This document shows positions 10,317 through 21,375 of a stretch of 64,000 nucleotides of DNA, piece by piece. The notes beneath the pieces were generated by a model. The model worked only from the letters and a program-made list of their open reading frames with translations. It was not told the DNA's origin and made no database searches. A program made the position numbers and the translations under genes. The stretch comes from Arctopsyche grandis (taxonomy: Eukaryota; Arthropoda; Insecta; Trichoptera; Hydropsychidae). The stretch spans positions 8,561,001 through 8,625,000 of the forward strand of contig NC_135361.1 of the NCBI RefSeq assembly GCF_051622035.1. Direction: 5' to 3'. The number at the start of each line of letters is the position of its first letter. Position 1 is the stretch's first letter.

Positions 10317-10904
10317 TGAGTAAAATGTGTTCGTCATGCGACATATTTCAATATTTGCCTGATTTGAACGAAGTTTTCTAGCTGTAGCAGGCATTTTCAC
10401 AGAATTTTGTAAATTCCCGTCTCATTCTGAGTACATAGACTTACGGAATACGACACGAATCGCAGGAAAAGTCGCGTGTTGGCGACACACGCGATTTTTA
10501 TTACCGAAGCCGGTGTTTCACCGAGCGGATACTTTATTCGGCTTTTCTTCCGTTCACGTATGTTTGCGTGCAGGAAGCACGAGTTGCAGAGGAGTCATGG
10601 AGTATGGGCACAAGGGCTGGTAATATAGGGAAAGGCGAGGACTTCCTCTGTCAACCGGAAATTGAATGAGTCGTGCAGTTTACAATGTCTGGTTTTATTG
10701 CATTGGCGGTGGTGCACTCAGAACGTGTACCGTCAGGCGCACTAAATTACACTTATTAAGATGCATTATGTTGTCCTCGACCGGCTATATTCCTGTTCAA
10801 ACACACCACCAATCTACATATATACATACGTGTGTTTATTTTGATATACATAATTTATGTATACATACATACATTACGAATATAATGTACTATTAAGAAA
10901 TGCG
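10317..10904. other. Intergenic, moderately GC-rich, no gene recognised
   Basis: It contains a hairpin near 10459-10492 (AAAAGTCGCGTGT / ACACGCGATTTTT). The 76-residue plus-strand frame at 10666 has no recognisable domain. Confidence 0.5.
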
Positions 10905-11668
10905 CGTTCTTTTTACATACCTCTTATACAGTTCACATGGTTTTCGCGTAAGTGGTAATTTTTTATATGTCTTATCTCTTATCCGATCGTTTTCATACTT
11001 TGCCATATTGCTCATTTTGGTCATCAATATACGTTAATGTATCGTCTGCCATTACGTTGGTGATAAAATATCGTATACAATGCGTATCAAATATCTACAA
11101 TTTTGGGTACGGTGACGTCTAGCAAGCTACTATAACCTACATATTTCCAACCTGTTCGCCGTGATATGGCCATATCAGATTTTAATTGTTTACACGCCTA
11201 TAATTCACTCTATATTTTATAAAATTTGCTCTATAGGTTCTCGATATCTCTAATATATAAATATTTATAGTTTTAACTCTCATATGTATATATAAATTTC
11301 AAATTTGGCATGTAGCTTCGTGTAATGTAATACACGATATATATTGATTTTTGGCCAAATATGTCAGATCTGACATTTCACTGCTAAAAGTACATATCTT
11401 CACTTTGCTTTATCTGCGAGATAAGTATTCAATAAGAAGTTATGTTGTATCTAATTGTTAATATGATTTACAATAAGCTTACATACATCTAGTTTTTTAC
11501 AATAAGCTTACATACATACATCATATACATTTAGTTTCAACAGCTACCCATAACCTCAAATTTCATTGTTTATTTCTCCAAAACAAACTTTCTAACCAAT
11601 ACAAGCTTAATATATGTACACAGATCAAACAGTGATAGTTTTATTTTTAGTTATCAGCTGATTTAATT
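10905..11668 (+). mobile_element. Repeat family C, copy 1
   Basis: A long interspersed repeat of unknown class. It shares with 34665-35268, 43970-44889, 48895-49110 and 55690-55785: 'TTACATACCTCTT', 'CTTATCCGATCGTTTTCATA', 'TTTGCCATATTGCTCATTTT', 'TATTTTATAAAATTTGCTCT', 'CTGCGAGATAAGTATTCAAT', and an end 'AGTTATCAGCTGATT'. No TIRs or credible protein are visible. Confidence 0.7.
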
Positions 11669-12235
11669 ACGGCTGTGAAGCGGTGTCATTGCGCTATTCC
11701 ATATGTACATACATGTTTCAATTTTTATTTTTAAATCGATCAAAATAATAAATGATTTAAATAAATACTTTATTTAGTAAATAATAGACGTATAAAACAG
11801 ATAATGAACTGTTTACGTATATACATATTTTGTAAATAATAGGCGAAAAAAATGATAGGTTACGAGCCGATACTATTGTTTCAGGTATTCGCCACTAATA
11901 TCGACACATATACCTACATATACATATGTATATTTTATATTTTATATATGTATATATGTATGATTATATAAAATGTGTATTATTCTTGCGTATTATGTTT
12001 ATTATCTGGCCACAGTGTCATATTGGAGTAACATGTGAAGACACTGCGGTATAAATATGTATGCTTATTGAAATGAAATAAATAAATATATGTTTCAGAC
12101 TTTTTTTATATCTTAACAATTCGTGTAAGGTATTCGTTGAAAATCTGTATAATATACGGCACGGTAGTGCGAGACATTTTTTTTTAATTTTAATTTTATA
12201 TTATTTAAAGGTTGCTGGAAAGATCTAGATGTTTA
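11669..12235. other. Intergenic, nothing recognised
   Basis: AT-rich DNA with (TATG/CATA) microsatellite patches and no coding signal. Confidence 0.5.
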
Positions 12236-12239
12236 TTAA

Positions 12240-12646
12240 CCCTTTGAGTGCTGACGTCTTTTCTGTTAAAAGTCCGCCACGCTGAAAATTTCGCCAACAT
12301 TTCCAACTAGAATTATTTAGAAATCCAATAGAAAGCAGGTTTAAAAATTGTAGCTTATCCAAACAAGCTACAATCTAAAATACTCAGCAGTTAGGGATTT
12401 CCATCGAGAAATTCTGCTATGGTTCTAAATTCAGAAATTCCGTTTTAAGTCAGTCTTTAGAAAATATTGATTCGGATTACACGACCCATGTTCAATATGC
12501 ATTTTTATCAACGCTACCTGGAAGGGTTTAGCGGGTAGTATTCTTGTTTATTTTTTACATACTCAAAAAACAATGCCCATCGGCGTATTTTAGGCTCATG
12601 GAACTGTTGGCAAAACGCCGATCATCGTTGGTCAGCATTCAATGGG
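12240..12646. mobile_element. piggyBac-type MITE with TTAA target duplication
   Basis: The element starts CCCTTTGAGTGCTGACG and ends GTCAGCATTCAATGGG. The ends are inverted repeats (CCCWTTGARTGCTGAC). TTAA flanks both sides (12236-12239 and 12647-12650), the hallmark of piggyBac insertion. At 407 bp with no transposase ORF it is non-autonomous. A diverged relative lies at 18290-18885. Confidence 0.85.
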
Positions 12647-12650
12647 TTAA

Positions 12651-13543
12651 ACCCATATTGAACGTCTTCTGTTAGGATTTGCCAATTTGTCTATGCAACT
12701 TTATTGTTTTGACGGATCCAATAAAAATCGCCATCTTTCCCCCTCAGATTTTCGCAAATTCGTCACATATAAATACATATATTGATTGTTAAAATATGCT
12801 TGCCTACATTGCGTATTTGATTTTTATGTATATATGTACATACAAACTGACCATAGATGTAGCTATTGCAATCTATTTAGAATTGTTTGTTTGGCCATAG
12901 GTGTCGCTTTGGGAGATCCTACTATGGCACCAGTGGTAAAAATTAAAAAAAAATATATATTTCTTACGAATTATTCATCATACAAAACGTCTTTTCCAAT
13001 TTATATTGTTTCGAAATTCCAAAATTTACTGTTATTTGATTGTTTATTTGAAGCTTGTATCTACCCTAATGCACATATAAATATGTAATGGTATAAAAAG
13101 TTTCGAATTGATTTCTTATATGGAAAGTATAACACACTAGTCAAATAAATAATAAATACATTTAAAAAGTAAGTCAAAGAGGTCTAACTTTAATTTTTGA
13201 AATAAATTAATAATATATAAGAGTCCCTTAAGTTGAGAAAAATTGCTTACATAGATCTGGTGTATACATATGTGTATAATATATTTGAATTTTGCCGTCG
13301 GAAATGAGCGAGCAAACTGTACGGCGAATTTCTTGGTCAACCAACATCTGGGATAAGGTATTTTGGGCCCATTAAAACCACCGGCCGGCCCTGCTCTTAC
13401 GGTTCAACCCTGGGGTAATTGGGCTTTACATCATACTCGGACATGGTGGATAACTCGCATGTCGAGAATGTGAATTTGTTTACTTATATACATACATATA
13501 TTATTATATGCATGTATAAAATGCTAGCCAAAGTGAGTAGCGT
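12651..13543. other. Intergenic, nothing recognised
   Basis: Mixed AT-rich sequence. A plus-strand 100-residue frame at 12786 lacks any domain and overlaps simple sequence. Confidence 0.5.
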
Positions 13544-13556
13544 TGCTCGGGTGAAT

Positions 13557-13849
13557 TTTTTTGATTTTTAAATGCCTTTTATTATTACAAAATTATGTTC
13601 ACAATACATCTTATATCTATTTTAATAGCTACTGTTCTACTGATCATTTTTTATTTTGAAATTTTAATTTAATTTTGTTAGTAATCATAGTATTGTATTA
13701 TTATAATGTTAATGTACAGCATTATAGGGAAAAGAGCTCAAAAAACTATTTACAATATTCTTATAAATGCTCATAATACATCTAATTCATAATATTAATT
13801 AAAGACTCTCTAAAGTCGACGATCTAAAACAGATCGTGCTTAGGTAATC
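13557..13849 (-). mobile_element. Jockey-like LINE 3' end, with 13-bp target duplication
   Basis: On the minus strand this is a LINE 3' UTR ending in GCATTTAAAAATCAAAAAA. It is collinear with 21577-21828 (where it follows the RT stop codon), 18918-19170 and 54637-55071. TGCTCGGGTGAAT occurs on both sides (13544-13556 and 13850-13862), a clean target-site duplication. The copy is 5' truncated and non-coding. Confidence 0.85.
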
Positions 13850-13862
13850 TGCTCGGGTGAAT

Positions 13863-14442
13863 GAAAGTCGAAAAATGTACGAAATAATATGAGATAATAT
13901 AAAAGGTTTAATAATGTTGCTCGTTTGCATTGTGATATTTTATTTATTAATTTTTTTTCGTCGGTTGTGAATTTTGTCCGAGTTTTAACTTTGTTTTTCG
14001 TATTATAATTGTTTTGTGACGAAAGTTGTGACAAATTAAATTAAATGTCATTCTATTTAAAAAATTTCGTTTAATTAACAAAATTCTCAACTGTCTAAGT
14101 TTTTCATTAAAAACTTTGATACGAACAGTGATTAAATTTTACTCATAAATAAAGTCGCGTTGTGTAGACAAAAAGAATTTAGTTTTTTATTCATTAAGGA
14201 TTTGGAAATGTTTTAATATTGTTAAATTATAAATTATTTAATCTCTCGCACCATTGAATTTGTAGGTGTGAATAGTTAATTTTATATTTTCGGCGAGACT
14301 TTTTTATTAAAAAAAAAATTGGGTTTGTATAGTCCAAGTCCACAATTACTATAAGGTAAACGGACAATGTGACAATGTGGCAAGTAGATATATTCCAATA
14401 TTCCATGTTCGAGATATTCGTGACAGTTTCACATAGATATAT
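13863..14442. other. Intergenic, nothing recognised
   Basis: AT-rich DNA with short frames only. Confidence 0.5.
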
Positions 14443-14868
14443 ATCAGGAAGGATTGACAGAATGACCCCAATGCGCCTTCCTGGACATCTAATTACAACA
14501 AATGCAGCATTTTATTATGACATAAATCACTGTATTCCCAGAAGCTGAAGAACATGAAATAACAATTAATTAATTAATTAATTGCAGAATTAATCCATTG
14601 AGACATCTATGGATTTAGATTTTGTACATAATTTTTGCAAATTATACACACAATAAATACAGAAGATTTGTGACAGTAGGAAAGATGATTTTTTGCCAAT
14701 TTTGAGGAACCGTTTCAATAATGATCAGATAAAATTGGCAAACTCTGATAAGAAACGATCGATTTGGAGTCACAAACACCCCCAAATCTAACCAGAAGTA
14801 TGGCAGATCGAACCCACTGATCACTTGGTGCTAAACTTACACGCTACCGTTAACCCATATTGCTGACA
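14443..14868 (-). mobile_element. SINE, tail type 2
   Basis: Minus-strand SINE with a degenerate tRNA-like head (GGGTTCGATCTGCC near box B), the central domain (GATCGTTTCTTATCAGAG, TTGCCAATTTTATCTG, GAAACGGTTCC) and the CCAGGAAGGCGCATT hairpin tail at 14447-14485. The 3' simple-sequence run is reduced. Confidence 0.7.
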
Positions 14869-15309
14869 TGTGAGAGAAATTGTCATTGAACCTTACTCTA
14901 CGTATATACAAGAAGAATAGAGATACAAATTAATTGTATTTTTGTATTAGTTTCTATACTGTACTATGGATTAAATAGAAGCAAGAAAGAATGAAGAGGA
15001 TAAAAGTACAAAAACAACTTCTGCCGTGCTCTTTTCTGGCTTACAGCGAGTTGCAGATGTTTGTGCAAGGGCAAGTATCTCAATTTGTGGCCATTCTCAG
15101 GATGAGAGTGGCCTCCCTACGTCATCGTGTCTCTTTATCGTCAAATTATATTATTTCTGCTGCGACTACACGTTTCCATTCATCACTGTATATTCGATGG
15201 ATGGAATAACTACACCAACCACAATAACTAATATGTTAATTGATAAATAAATAATTGATTTATTTATTATTATATGTATGTATGTATGTATATATTTTTA
15301 AAAAATTTC

Positions 15310-15528
15310 AATCGAACATGTATTTGCCTTTATAGATCGCCCCAATCGCGAATTCATACAAACATAATCCACAGTGACATTAATGTAGATAATTTTGCAG
15401 CAATATATTATACAAATTTGGCAAATCTATTTACAGGAACCGTTTTAATGAAAATCAGATAAATTGGCAAACTCTGATAGGAAACGATCGACCTGGAGTC
15501 ACAAACACTAGTCTACGCTGCTGGTATA
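15310..15528 (-). mobile_element. SINE fragment, tail type 1 (head missing)
   Basis: The minus strand shows the central domain (CCTATCAGAGTTTGCC) and a degenerate type-1 tail (GGGGCGATCT). The tRNA-like head is lost beyond 15528. Confidence 0.6.
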
Positions 15529-15879
15529 CATATTATTATCATCATTATTGTTATATTTATTTTATGATTTGTATTATCTATACATATATTGTTTAAATTA
15601 ACGATAAGGATTGAACTATTCCCCCTATCGTCTGAAATAAAAAATATTATTATACACATACATATATGTATACATTTGAATAACAAAATCTTCAAATTCA
15701 TCTAAACATATGTAATAAATGCAATTATAAATTGGATTTACGTGGTTTATATTGTTATTTATACTCAAATAGTATATTATGTACATATTTAACAATTTTG
15801 ATAAAATTTTCATCTCCCAATTTCTGATCTAAATTTTTGAGTGAAATCGGTCCTAGCTTAATTAGGGTTATTTATAATC

Positions 15880-16347
15880 ATACTAGTTGAACCCAGCATG
15901 CGTTGCAATGCCACAATAACGCGTGCAATTCCCGTTCCCGTTCCCGTTTAGTTCCCGTTCCCGTTCTCGTTCCCGTTCCACAGACATTAAATTTTATATA
16001 TACATAGTAATAGATATATTTGTTGACGTGGGACATTCGCTGTGTGTTTATGGTACAGCCCTGAATGATCAGTACATTCGAGTGCGAGGTAGGCGTGGTG
16101 CGATTATTGTCACACTCGCGGCGTGATGCGTTGAAGGCGGGATGGGATAGCTTTACTCTCGCGTCAGTAAAATCGTAATTACGAATATTGGTTTATAAAT
16201 TATAATAAGAGGTTTTTTCCCGTCTTTTTTTCACAGTAATCTTCCCGGACATGCATACAATAAATCCTGTAAGTTCCATCGTAATTGGTTCAGTGGTTTA
16301 GGAGCTTATTCGAGACACACACACAGACATTCAATTTTATATATATG
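15880..16347 (+). repeat. Interspersed repeat with (CCCGTT)n, related to 40110-40530
   Basis: It begins ATACTAGTTGAACCCAGCAT, followed by GCAATGCCACAATAACGCG and a (CCCGTT)n microsatellite. It ends with GACACACACACAGACATTCA and TTTTATATATAT. The reverse complement of 40110-40530 has the same order. The class is not established. Confidence 0.6.
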
Positions 16348-16940
16348 TTACACCGAATCCATGAAATTGTCTATTACAAGCATTCGGCAAGAGAATTGCC
16401 GAATGCGTGAAAAATGCAAGCACGTTGCCCAGTTCACGGATTCCGTAAATTCTTTGCCGAATGCGTGAACTGGACAGCGTGTTATATTATAACCAAGTTT
16501 CAAAGTGACAGCTGAATAAGGATGTTTAATTTACATATTATTATGTATAATATGACTACATACATATGTTTCATTGTTAAAATATTGATCAAAATATATA
16601 AAAATGGCATTAATTTATGTATAAGTCATATGTGATGATCGAAACATATGTATGTAGTCATATTATACATAATAATATGTAAATTAAACTAAATTAAACA
16701 TCCTAATTCAGCTGTCACTTTGACATTTGTCCACGCTGTCCAGTTCCAAAAAACAGCACCGGAGCGCTGCTGTCTATTTGCCAACTCCATGCTTTGAGCA
16801 GACAAATTCTTGCCGAATACACGCATTCGCCAAAGAATTTGCCAAATCCGTGAACTGGGCAACGTGCTTGCATTTTTCACGCATTCGGCAATTCTCTTGC
16901 CGAATGCGTGTAATAGAAAATTCCACGGATTCAGTGTAAC
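16348..16940. mobile_element. Foldback MITE with long, internally palindromic arms
   Basis: The ends GTTACACCGAATCC and GGATTCAGTGTAAC are inverted. The arms stay paired through CATTCGGCAAGAGAATTGCC, GCAAGCACGTTGCCCAGTTC, 'GACAGCTGAAT' and a perfect inner arm ATTTACATATTATTATGTAT (left near 16533, right near 16664-16686). Each terminal arm also contains its own small hairpin (CATTCGGCAA/TTGCCGAATG). The right arm has about 60 bp of extra sequence. No ORF is a transposase. It sits in the TATATATAG end of the neighbouring repeat. Confidence 0.85.
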
Positions 16941-16959
16941 ACATATATAGATTTCCATA

Positions 16960-17800
16960 GTCTTTGTACATCAAATCAAGTGCAACATGATTTATGAACT
17001 AAGAAAATGTCAACGACTAGTGGATAACATTGCACGCCCGGGTGACCCCCTACGGCTCTTTACAGCTGGATTCCTTTGAGCTTCGATCTTTATATGTTTG
17101 TCTGTTTTATTTCGCGAATATTTACATTTGATTTTAGTTATTATTTTCGATATATTAATCGACTGATTGTTTCCGCCATACAATCTTATACTGAACGTTA
17201 GTTGCAGTCAGACCGGAAGTGCACATTTGCTTTGATTGGTTTTTCCCTGTCGTAATTTACGCCGACGATTTCCACTCGCTCAGAGTCCACCGGCCCGCAT
17301 CTTCCGGTCCGGCCATTGTCCGGCAGGTTCCGGCACAGCATATCCCTATCTCGATCCGATCGCGATTCATCCGGCTGGACGGAAGCCAAGAGCCGGACCG
17401 GAAAGCGACGTTCGCGCCAACAAACGCTCGGCAAAAACCGGTCGATGAAAGGTCACAGGTAACGGCGCGTTTACACCGGTGAACACCTGACGCGGACACC
17501 GTTTGCGGTGTTTCGAAATGCAATTGTCGTAAAGTTACGTGCAAATGAACACTGGTTCAGATTCGATTAGAATGCGCCGCAACCCCTGCATCTCAATGCA
17601 TTCTTTCGCCGTCTCTGAATTGAACCGCTCTACTATTCCGCTCTCGTGTTTTTTCTTCGTTCGTTTTCTTTATTCCACTCGTTCCATTTCTTTTTTCGAC
17701 TTTTTTTTGGATTCAACAAAATTTGTTGTACGAAGAAAGCAATGATCGCGTCGGAAAAGTGAACGTGATGTGAATAGGGGTAGAGTCGACCCTGATCCGA
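16960..17800. other. GC-richer unique sequence, no gene recognised
   Basis: CpG-rich non-repetitive DNA. Overlapping frames of 70-95 residues on both strands at 17198-17544 are typical of GC-rich non-coding DNA, with no domain or splice pattern. It could be regulatory. Confidence 0.45.
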
Positions 17801-18034
17801 GCGTATGCGGCAAAAGCGTTACACAATCGTATTGCAAACATTATGATTGTATATATAATATATAAGTCTCATATGCATATATGTATACATATGTTAAAAC
17901 ATACGTTTTATTTGTAAAAAAAATTCAAAACTTATGCAATTTTTTTTTTAATTTTCCTTATCAATTATTTATTGAATATTCAGAAATAAATATAATATAT
18001 GAAGTGACTGATGAATCAACTAACTCAAAAAAAC

Positions 18035-18265
18035 CAGCATCATAGCTCAGTGGTTAGCGTCTATTGCTATCAACTGTGGGGTCATGGGTTCAATCCTTGG
18101 ATCGGTGTTGCTGGCCAGACCTTGATTAGACCTACATAGATTGGATATATGATTTTAGGTCGATTGTTTTCTAGTAGAGTTTGCCAATTTATCTGATTTC
18201 ATTGTTGAAACGGTTTCAAACAAATTGGTAACCTATCCTCATTTGTCACCATTATTTGAATAAAA
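18035..18265 (+). mobile_element. SINE (head and centre)
   Basis: The tRNA-like head has a clear box A (TAGCTCAGTGGTTAGCG) and box B (GGGTTCAATCC). The central domain follows (GGTCGATTGTTTTCTAGTAG, TTGCCAATTTATCTG, GAAACGG). The tail is truncated. Confidence 0.7.
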
Positions 18266-18289
18266 TTTTAATAAAAATTTACTAAAAAT

Positions 18290-18885
18290 TTCACTCACAT
18301 TTCCAATTAGAATTATTTAGAAATCCAATACAAAGCAGGTATAAAAATTGTTGTAAATTCAAACGAACCCTAGATCACTACCCTATATAACTACCACCGA
18401 GGATTTAGAGTTTTAAAAAGGTGTGTTTAGACTCTCTAATATATCTTGCTATATTTTCCAAAGACTAGTTCCATCTACTTCGTTGTTATTAAAATGTAAT
18501 GCTCTTAATCGATTTTTATTAATAAAATTAATAAAAATCGATGGCGTGACATTTTATTAAATAGGTGATGCTTCTTCCAACAAACCACAATCTAAATTGG
18601 TCAGGAATTTCCATCTGGTAATTCTGCTATGGTTATAAATTCAAAATTTCCAGTGTAAGCCAGTCTTTATAAAAGTAGACAAAGTAATTGTACGGCCTAC
18701 ACGACTCATGTTCAATGCATTTTTTTTAGTGCTACCTGGAAAGACTGGAAATAAAGCAGGTAGTATTCTTGTTTATTTTATACATACATACATGTACAAT
18801 CTACAACGCACATCGCCGTTTGTCAAGCTCATGGACTTGTCGGAAAAACGCCGATCGGCGTTTTTCAGCATTGAAAGGAACTCCT
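18290..18885. mobile_element. Diverged relative of the piggyBac-type MITE at 12240
   Basis: It shares 'ACATTTCCAATTAGAATTAT', 'TTCTGCTATGGTT', 'CACGACTCATGTTCAAT', 'GTAGTATTCTTGTTTATTTT', 'AACGCCGATC' in the same order. It is expanded by about 200 bp in the middle, and the terminal CCC/GGG and TTAA are not preserved. Confidence 0.65.
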
Positions 18886-18917
18886 CTAGCTTCCTGCTGA
18901 AGACATTTACTTACTTT

Positions 18918-19170
18918 TGATTTTTTTTTAAATTTTTAAATGCTTTTTATTATTACGAAATTATGTTCACAATACATCTTATATCTATTTTAATAGCTAC
19001 TGATCTACTGATCATTTTCTATTTTACAATTTAATTTAATTTGGTTAGTAATCACAGTATTATATTATTCTTATGTTAATCTAAAGCATAATAGGAATAA
19101 GAGCTCAAAAACCTATTTACAATCCTTATAAATGTTCATAATACATCTAATACATAACATTATACTTCAA
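18918..19170 (-). mobile_element. Jockey-like LINE 3' end fragment
   Basis: Minus-strand 3' UTR matching 13557-13849: 'ATTATGTTCACAATACATCT', 'CTACTGATCATTTTCTATTT', 'GAGCTCAAAAACCTATTTAC'. A poly-T stretch (3' poly-A on the minus strand) marks the left end. Coding sequence is absent. Confidence 0.75.
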
Positions 19171-19191
19171 TATTAGCTAACCCTCGTAAAT

Positions 19192-19415
19192 CAGCAATAT
19201 ATTGTAGCGTGAGAACAATAGAGAGTATCTACTATTTAAGTGCATTTATCGGTGCACAATAGACACCCTGGATTAAGCTAACGGGACTCAGTAAGTGCCC
19301 GAACAAAGGATACGCTGGAGTTCACACAGAAAATAGACTCAGCACGGTACATGCCTAGACAATACTTACATAAATGTATCGGGGAAGCTATAGTGTGCAG
19401 CTTGTCCTTCTACGC
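19192..19415 (-). mobile_element. LTR fragment
   Basis: It is collinear with the first part of 39231-40006: 'GAACAATAGA', 'AAGTGCATT', 'CACCCTGGATTAAGCTAACG' and 'GGGGAAGCT..TGTGCAGCTTG'. The U3 part with the TATA box is missing. Confidence 0.55.
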
Positions 19416-20230
19416 AACAAAATCAAAGCGATCTGAATGGTGGAAGTGGTTCAAAATCAGAAAAAAAATTTTTGCGGCCAGGAATGTCACTGAACTAATA
19501 GAGTGAAGCTAATAAAAAGCTTGTAAAAAAAGATGAGCAGTTCAAGATGACATCTGACACACAAACAGAAGGCAATTCGATAAATTCCTAACAGGTCCTT
19601 AAAAGACATTCAGACCGTTTCGCATAATAGCGTCAGTTGTGCCGGCAACGGCCATTACACAACGCAGAGTAAAAATCTGAAAATTTACATGAGCAACGGT
19701 AAGGGAGAGAGAGGGCGAGTCGAGTCTTCGTCGGTTATCGCCCGTTGAACATCCACAATCTGCCTCGTGGGACAACAATGGCCAGCTTCATTTTTATGCG
19801 GTCATTGTGGTCTGTCGCAGCCAGCAAACCGGCGACAATAACGCCCCCTGACCGCACCGTATTATATTGTATTATACTATGGGAAAGGTGCTGGAGAGAT
19901 GCCCTAAGCGTGTTCGCTGTCTATAAACTTGAACTTTACTACTAGTATAGCCGCTTCGACATGCGAACGATCGACACGCTGTAAAACAGCCCTTAACGGC
20001 TTACACATTCGATCCACTTCGACTCAATCAAACTAGCCGAGGAGCTCAGCTTTCACACAGACTATCAATCTTGATGAGCCGGCTCCTGGAGACTTTATAG
20101 GATCGGTAGACTATCGCCTGCACCCGACTAAATGGCATAGTTTATATACCGAAACTAGTGTTGCGCTCGTTGATTTCAACGAGTGGTTTCGGAAAGGAAT
20201 TCATACACAAATTAAAATAAAGCTGTATGT
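19416..20230. other. Unclassified sequence, possibly retroelement internal region
   Basis: The first 30 bp (ATCAAAGC..GGTGGAAGTGGT) resemble 24160-24195, which also lies directly outside an LTR-like end. This hints at shared internal sequence of one LTR element. No Gag or Pol frame is visible. Confidence 0.35.
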
Positions 20231-20234
20231 TATA

Positions 20235-20450
20235 TGCAAGGCGATGCGGGGTATATCCTCAATATATCCAATATTTAATCGCCATAGTTCTTTATCAACT
20301 CGAAATAAAATAAAATTATATCGCGCGCTCATATTACCATTATTAACCTATGCTTCACCTGTATGGAATAACGCTTCGAATACTAACCTTTCCAAGCTCC
20401 AAGTAATACAAAATAAATCCCTAAAAATAATTTATAATACACCCATATAT
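20235..20450 (+). pseudogene. Jockey-like reverse transcriptase, left part of an interrupted copy
   Basis: The frame gives 'SLSTRNKIKLYRALILPLLT', 'YASPVWNN' and 'LSKLQVIQNKSLKIIYNTP', the conserved thumb region just after the RT palm in Jockey-clade LINEs. The reading stops where a CR1-like element begins at about 20451 and resumes at 21376. Confidence 0.8.
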
Positions 20451-21375
20451 TTATTTATTTATTTAACATATTAGCCAAAGTGACATTACAGAGATCTCCA
20501 ACCCGTCACTGTGGCCGGTCATTCAGTAATAATAACATCATAACAGTAATAATAACTTATAAAAATAACAATATTGACACAACATCATTAAAATCATAAA
20601 ATCATAAAAAAAAAACATAGATAAAGTAATAACAATCATTCATATTTAAAATAGGCAAAATCAACCACTGGCATTCCTCAACAACCACTCAACCAGATTA
20701 GTATATTTTATATTGAAGAGGTCAATTTCACCAGAAATCCGGTTGAGCAGATATATAGCCCTAGATATAAGAGCCGTTGTCAACATATTTGTGCGAGCCA
20801 CAGGAGGAACAAACAAATCACGATATCTCTCGTTTAATGCACCTAGCAAGTCCCTGAATTTGCTAGGTGCATTAAACCTAAATTCATTTAGAACCTGAGG
20901 ATTGTGAATTATCCCATTCAACAGCTTAAAAAAGTGCCTTCCCAGTAACATATTCCGACGAGACTCCAATGAGTTGAAACCTAACGCCCCTAATAGGAAT
21001 GCACTAGGATATAGCCAAGGATAATAACCATACTGTTTCAAATAAAGATATCTGAGAAACCGTTTTTGGATTCTCTCAATCTTCAATGAATGAGTTATAT
21101 GGGTAGGATTCCATATAATAGAAGAAAATTCTAGAATACTACGTACTAAAGATTCATAAAGAATTTTAAGCACCAACGTACTCTGGAAAGGTTTGCTAAC
21201 TCTTAGTAAGAATCCCAGCATTTTTGTGGCTTGCAAACAAATATTGTCTATGTGTCGTTTAAATTGAAAATTATTCGAGAACAAGACCCCCAAATCACAA
21301 TATTCATCCAAAAACTTTAATTCAACACCACTTAGGCGATATGGATAAATCAAGCGATTTGAAGATCTTGCCACT
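20451..21375 (-). pseudogene. CR1-like LINE, RT C-terminal part and 3' end, inserted in a Jockey-like copy
   Basis: The minus-strand frame (about 21375-20661, some 238 residues of real element) reads 'LKFLDEYCDLGVLFSNNFQF', 'ATKMLGFLLRVSK', 'ILYESLVRSILEFSSIIWNP', 'KIERIQKRFLRYLYLKQYGY', 'PPVARTN', 'LISRAIYLLNRISGEIDLFN' and a stop. Then comes a 3' UTR with a hairpin-like tail (GTGACGGGTTGG..CTGTAATGTCAC) and (AAAT)n at 20463-20451. The apparent frame start further out (to 21491) is antisense Jockey sequence. The catalytic domain is missing, so the copy is 5' truncated. Confidence 0.8.
20832..20877. repeat. Perfect 18-bp inverted repeat inside the LINE frame
   Basis: GTTTAATGCACCTAGCAA (20832-20849) is followed by a 10-base loop and its exact reverse complement (20860-20877). 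The frame remains open across it. Confidence 0.95.

Noticed and set aside
17198..17544. Four overlapping frames in a GC-rich block
   Set aside because: They overlap on both strands, have no domains and no splice logic; stop codons are simply rare in GC-rich DNA.
18040..18110. Possible tRNA gene (TAGCTCAGTGG, GGTTCAATCC)
   Set aside because: The acceptor stem does not pair and the SINE central domain follows directly.
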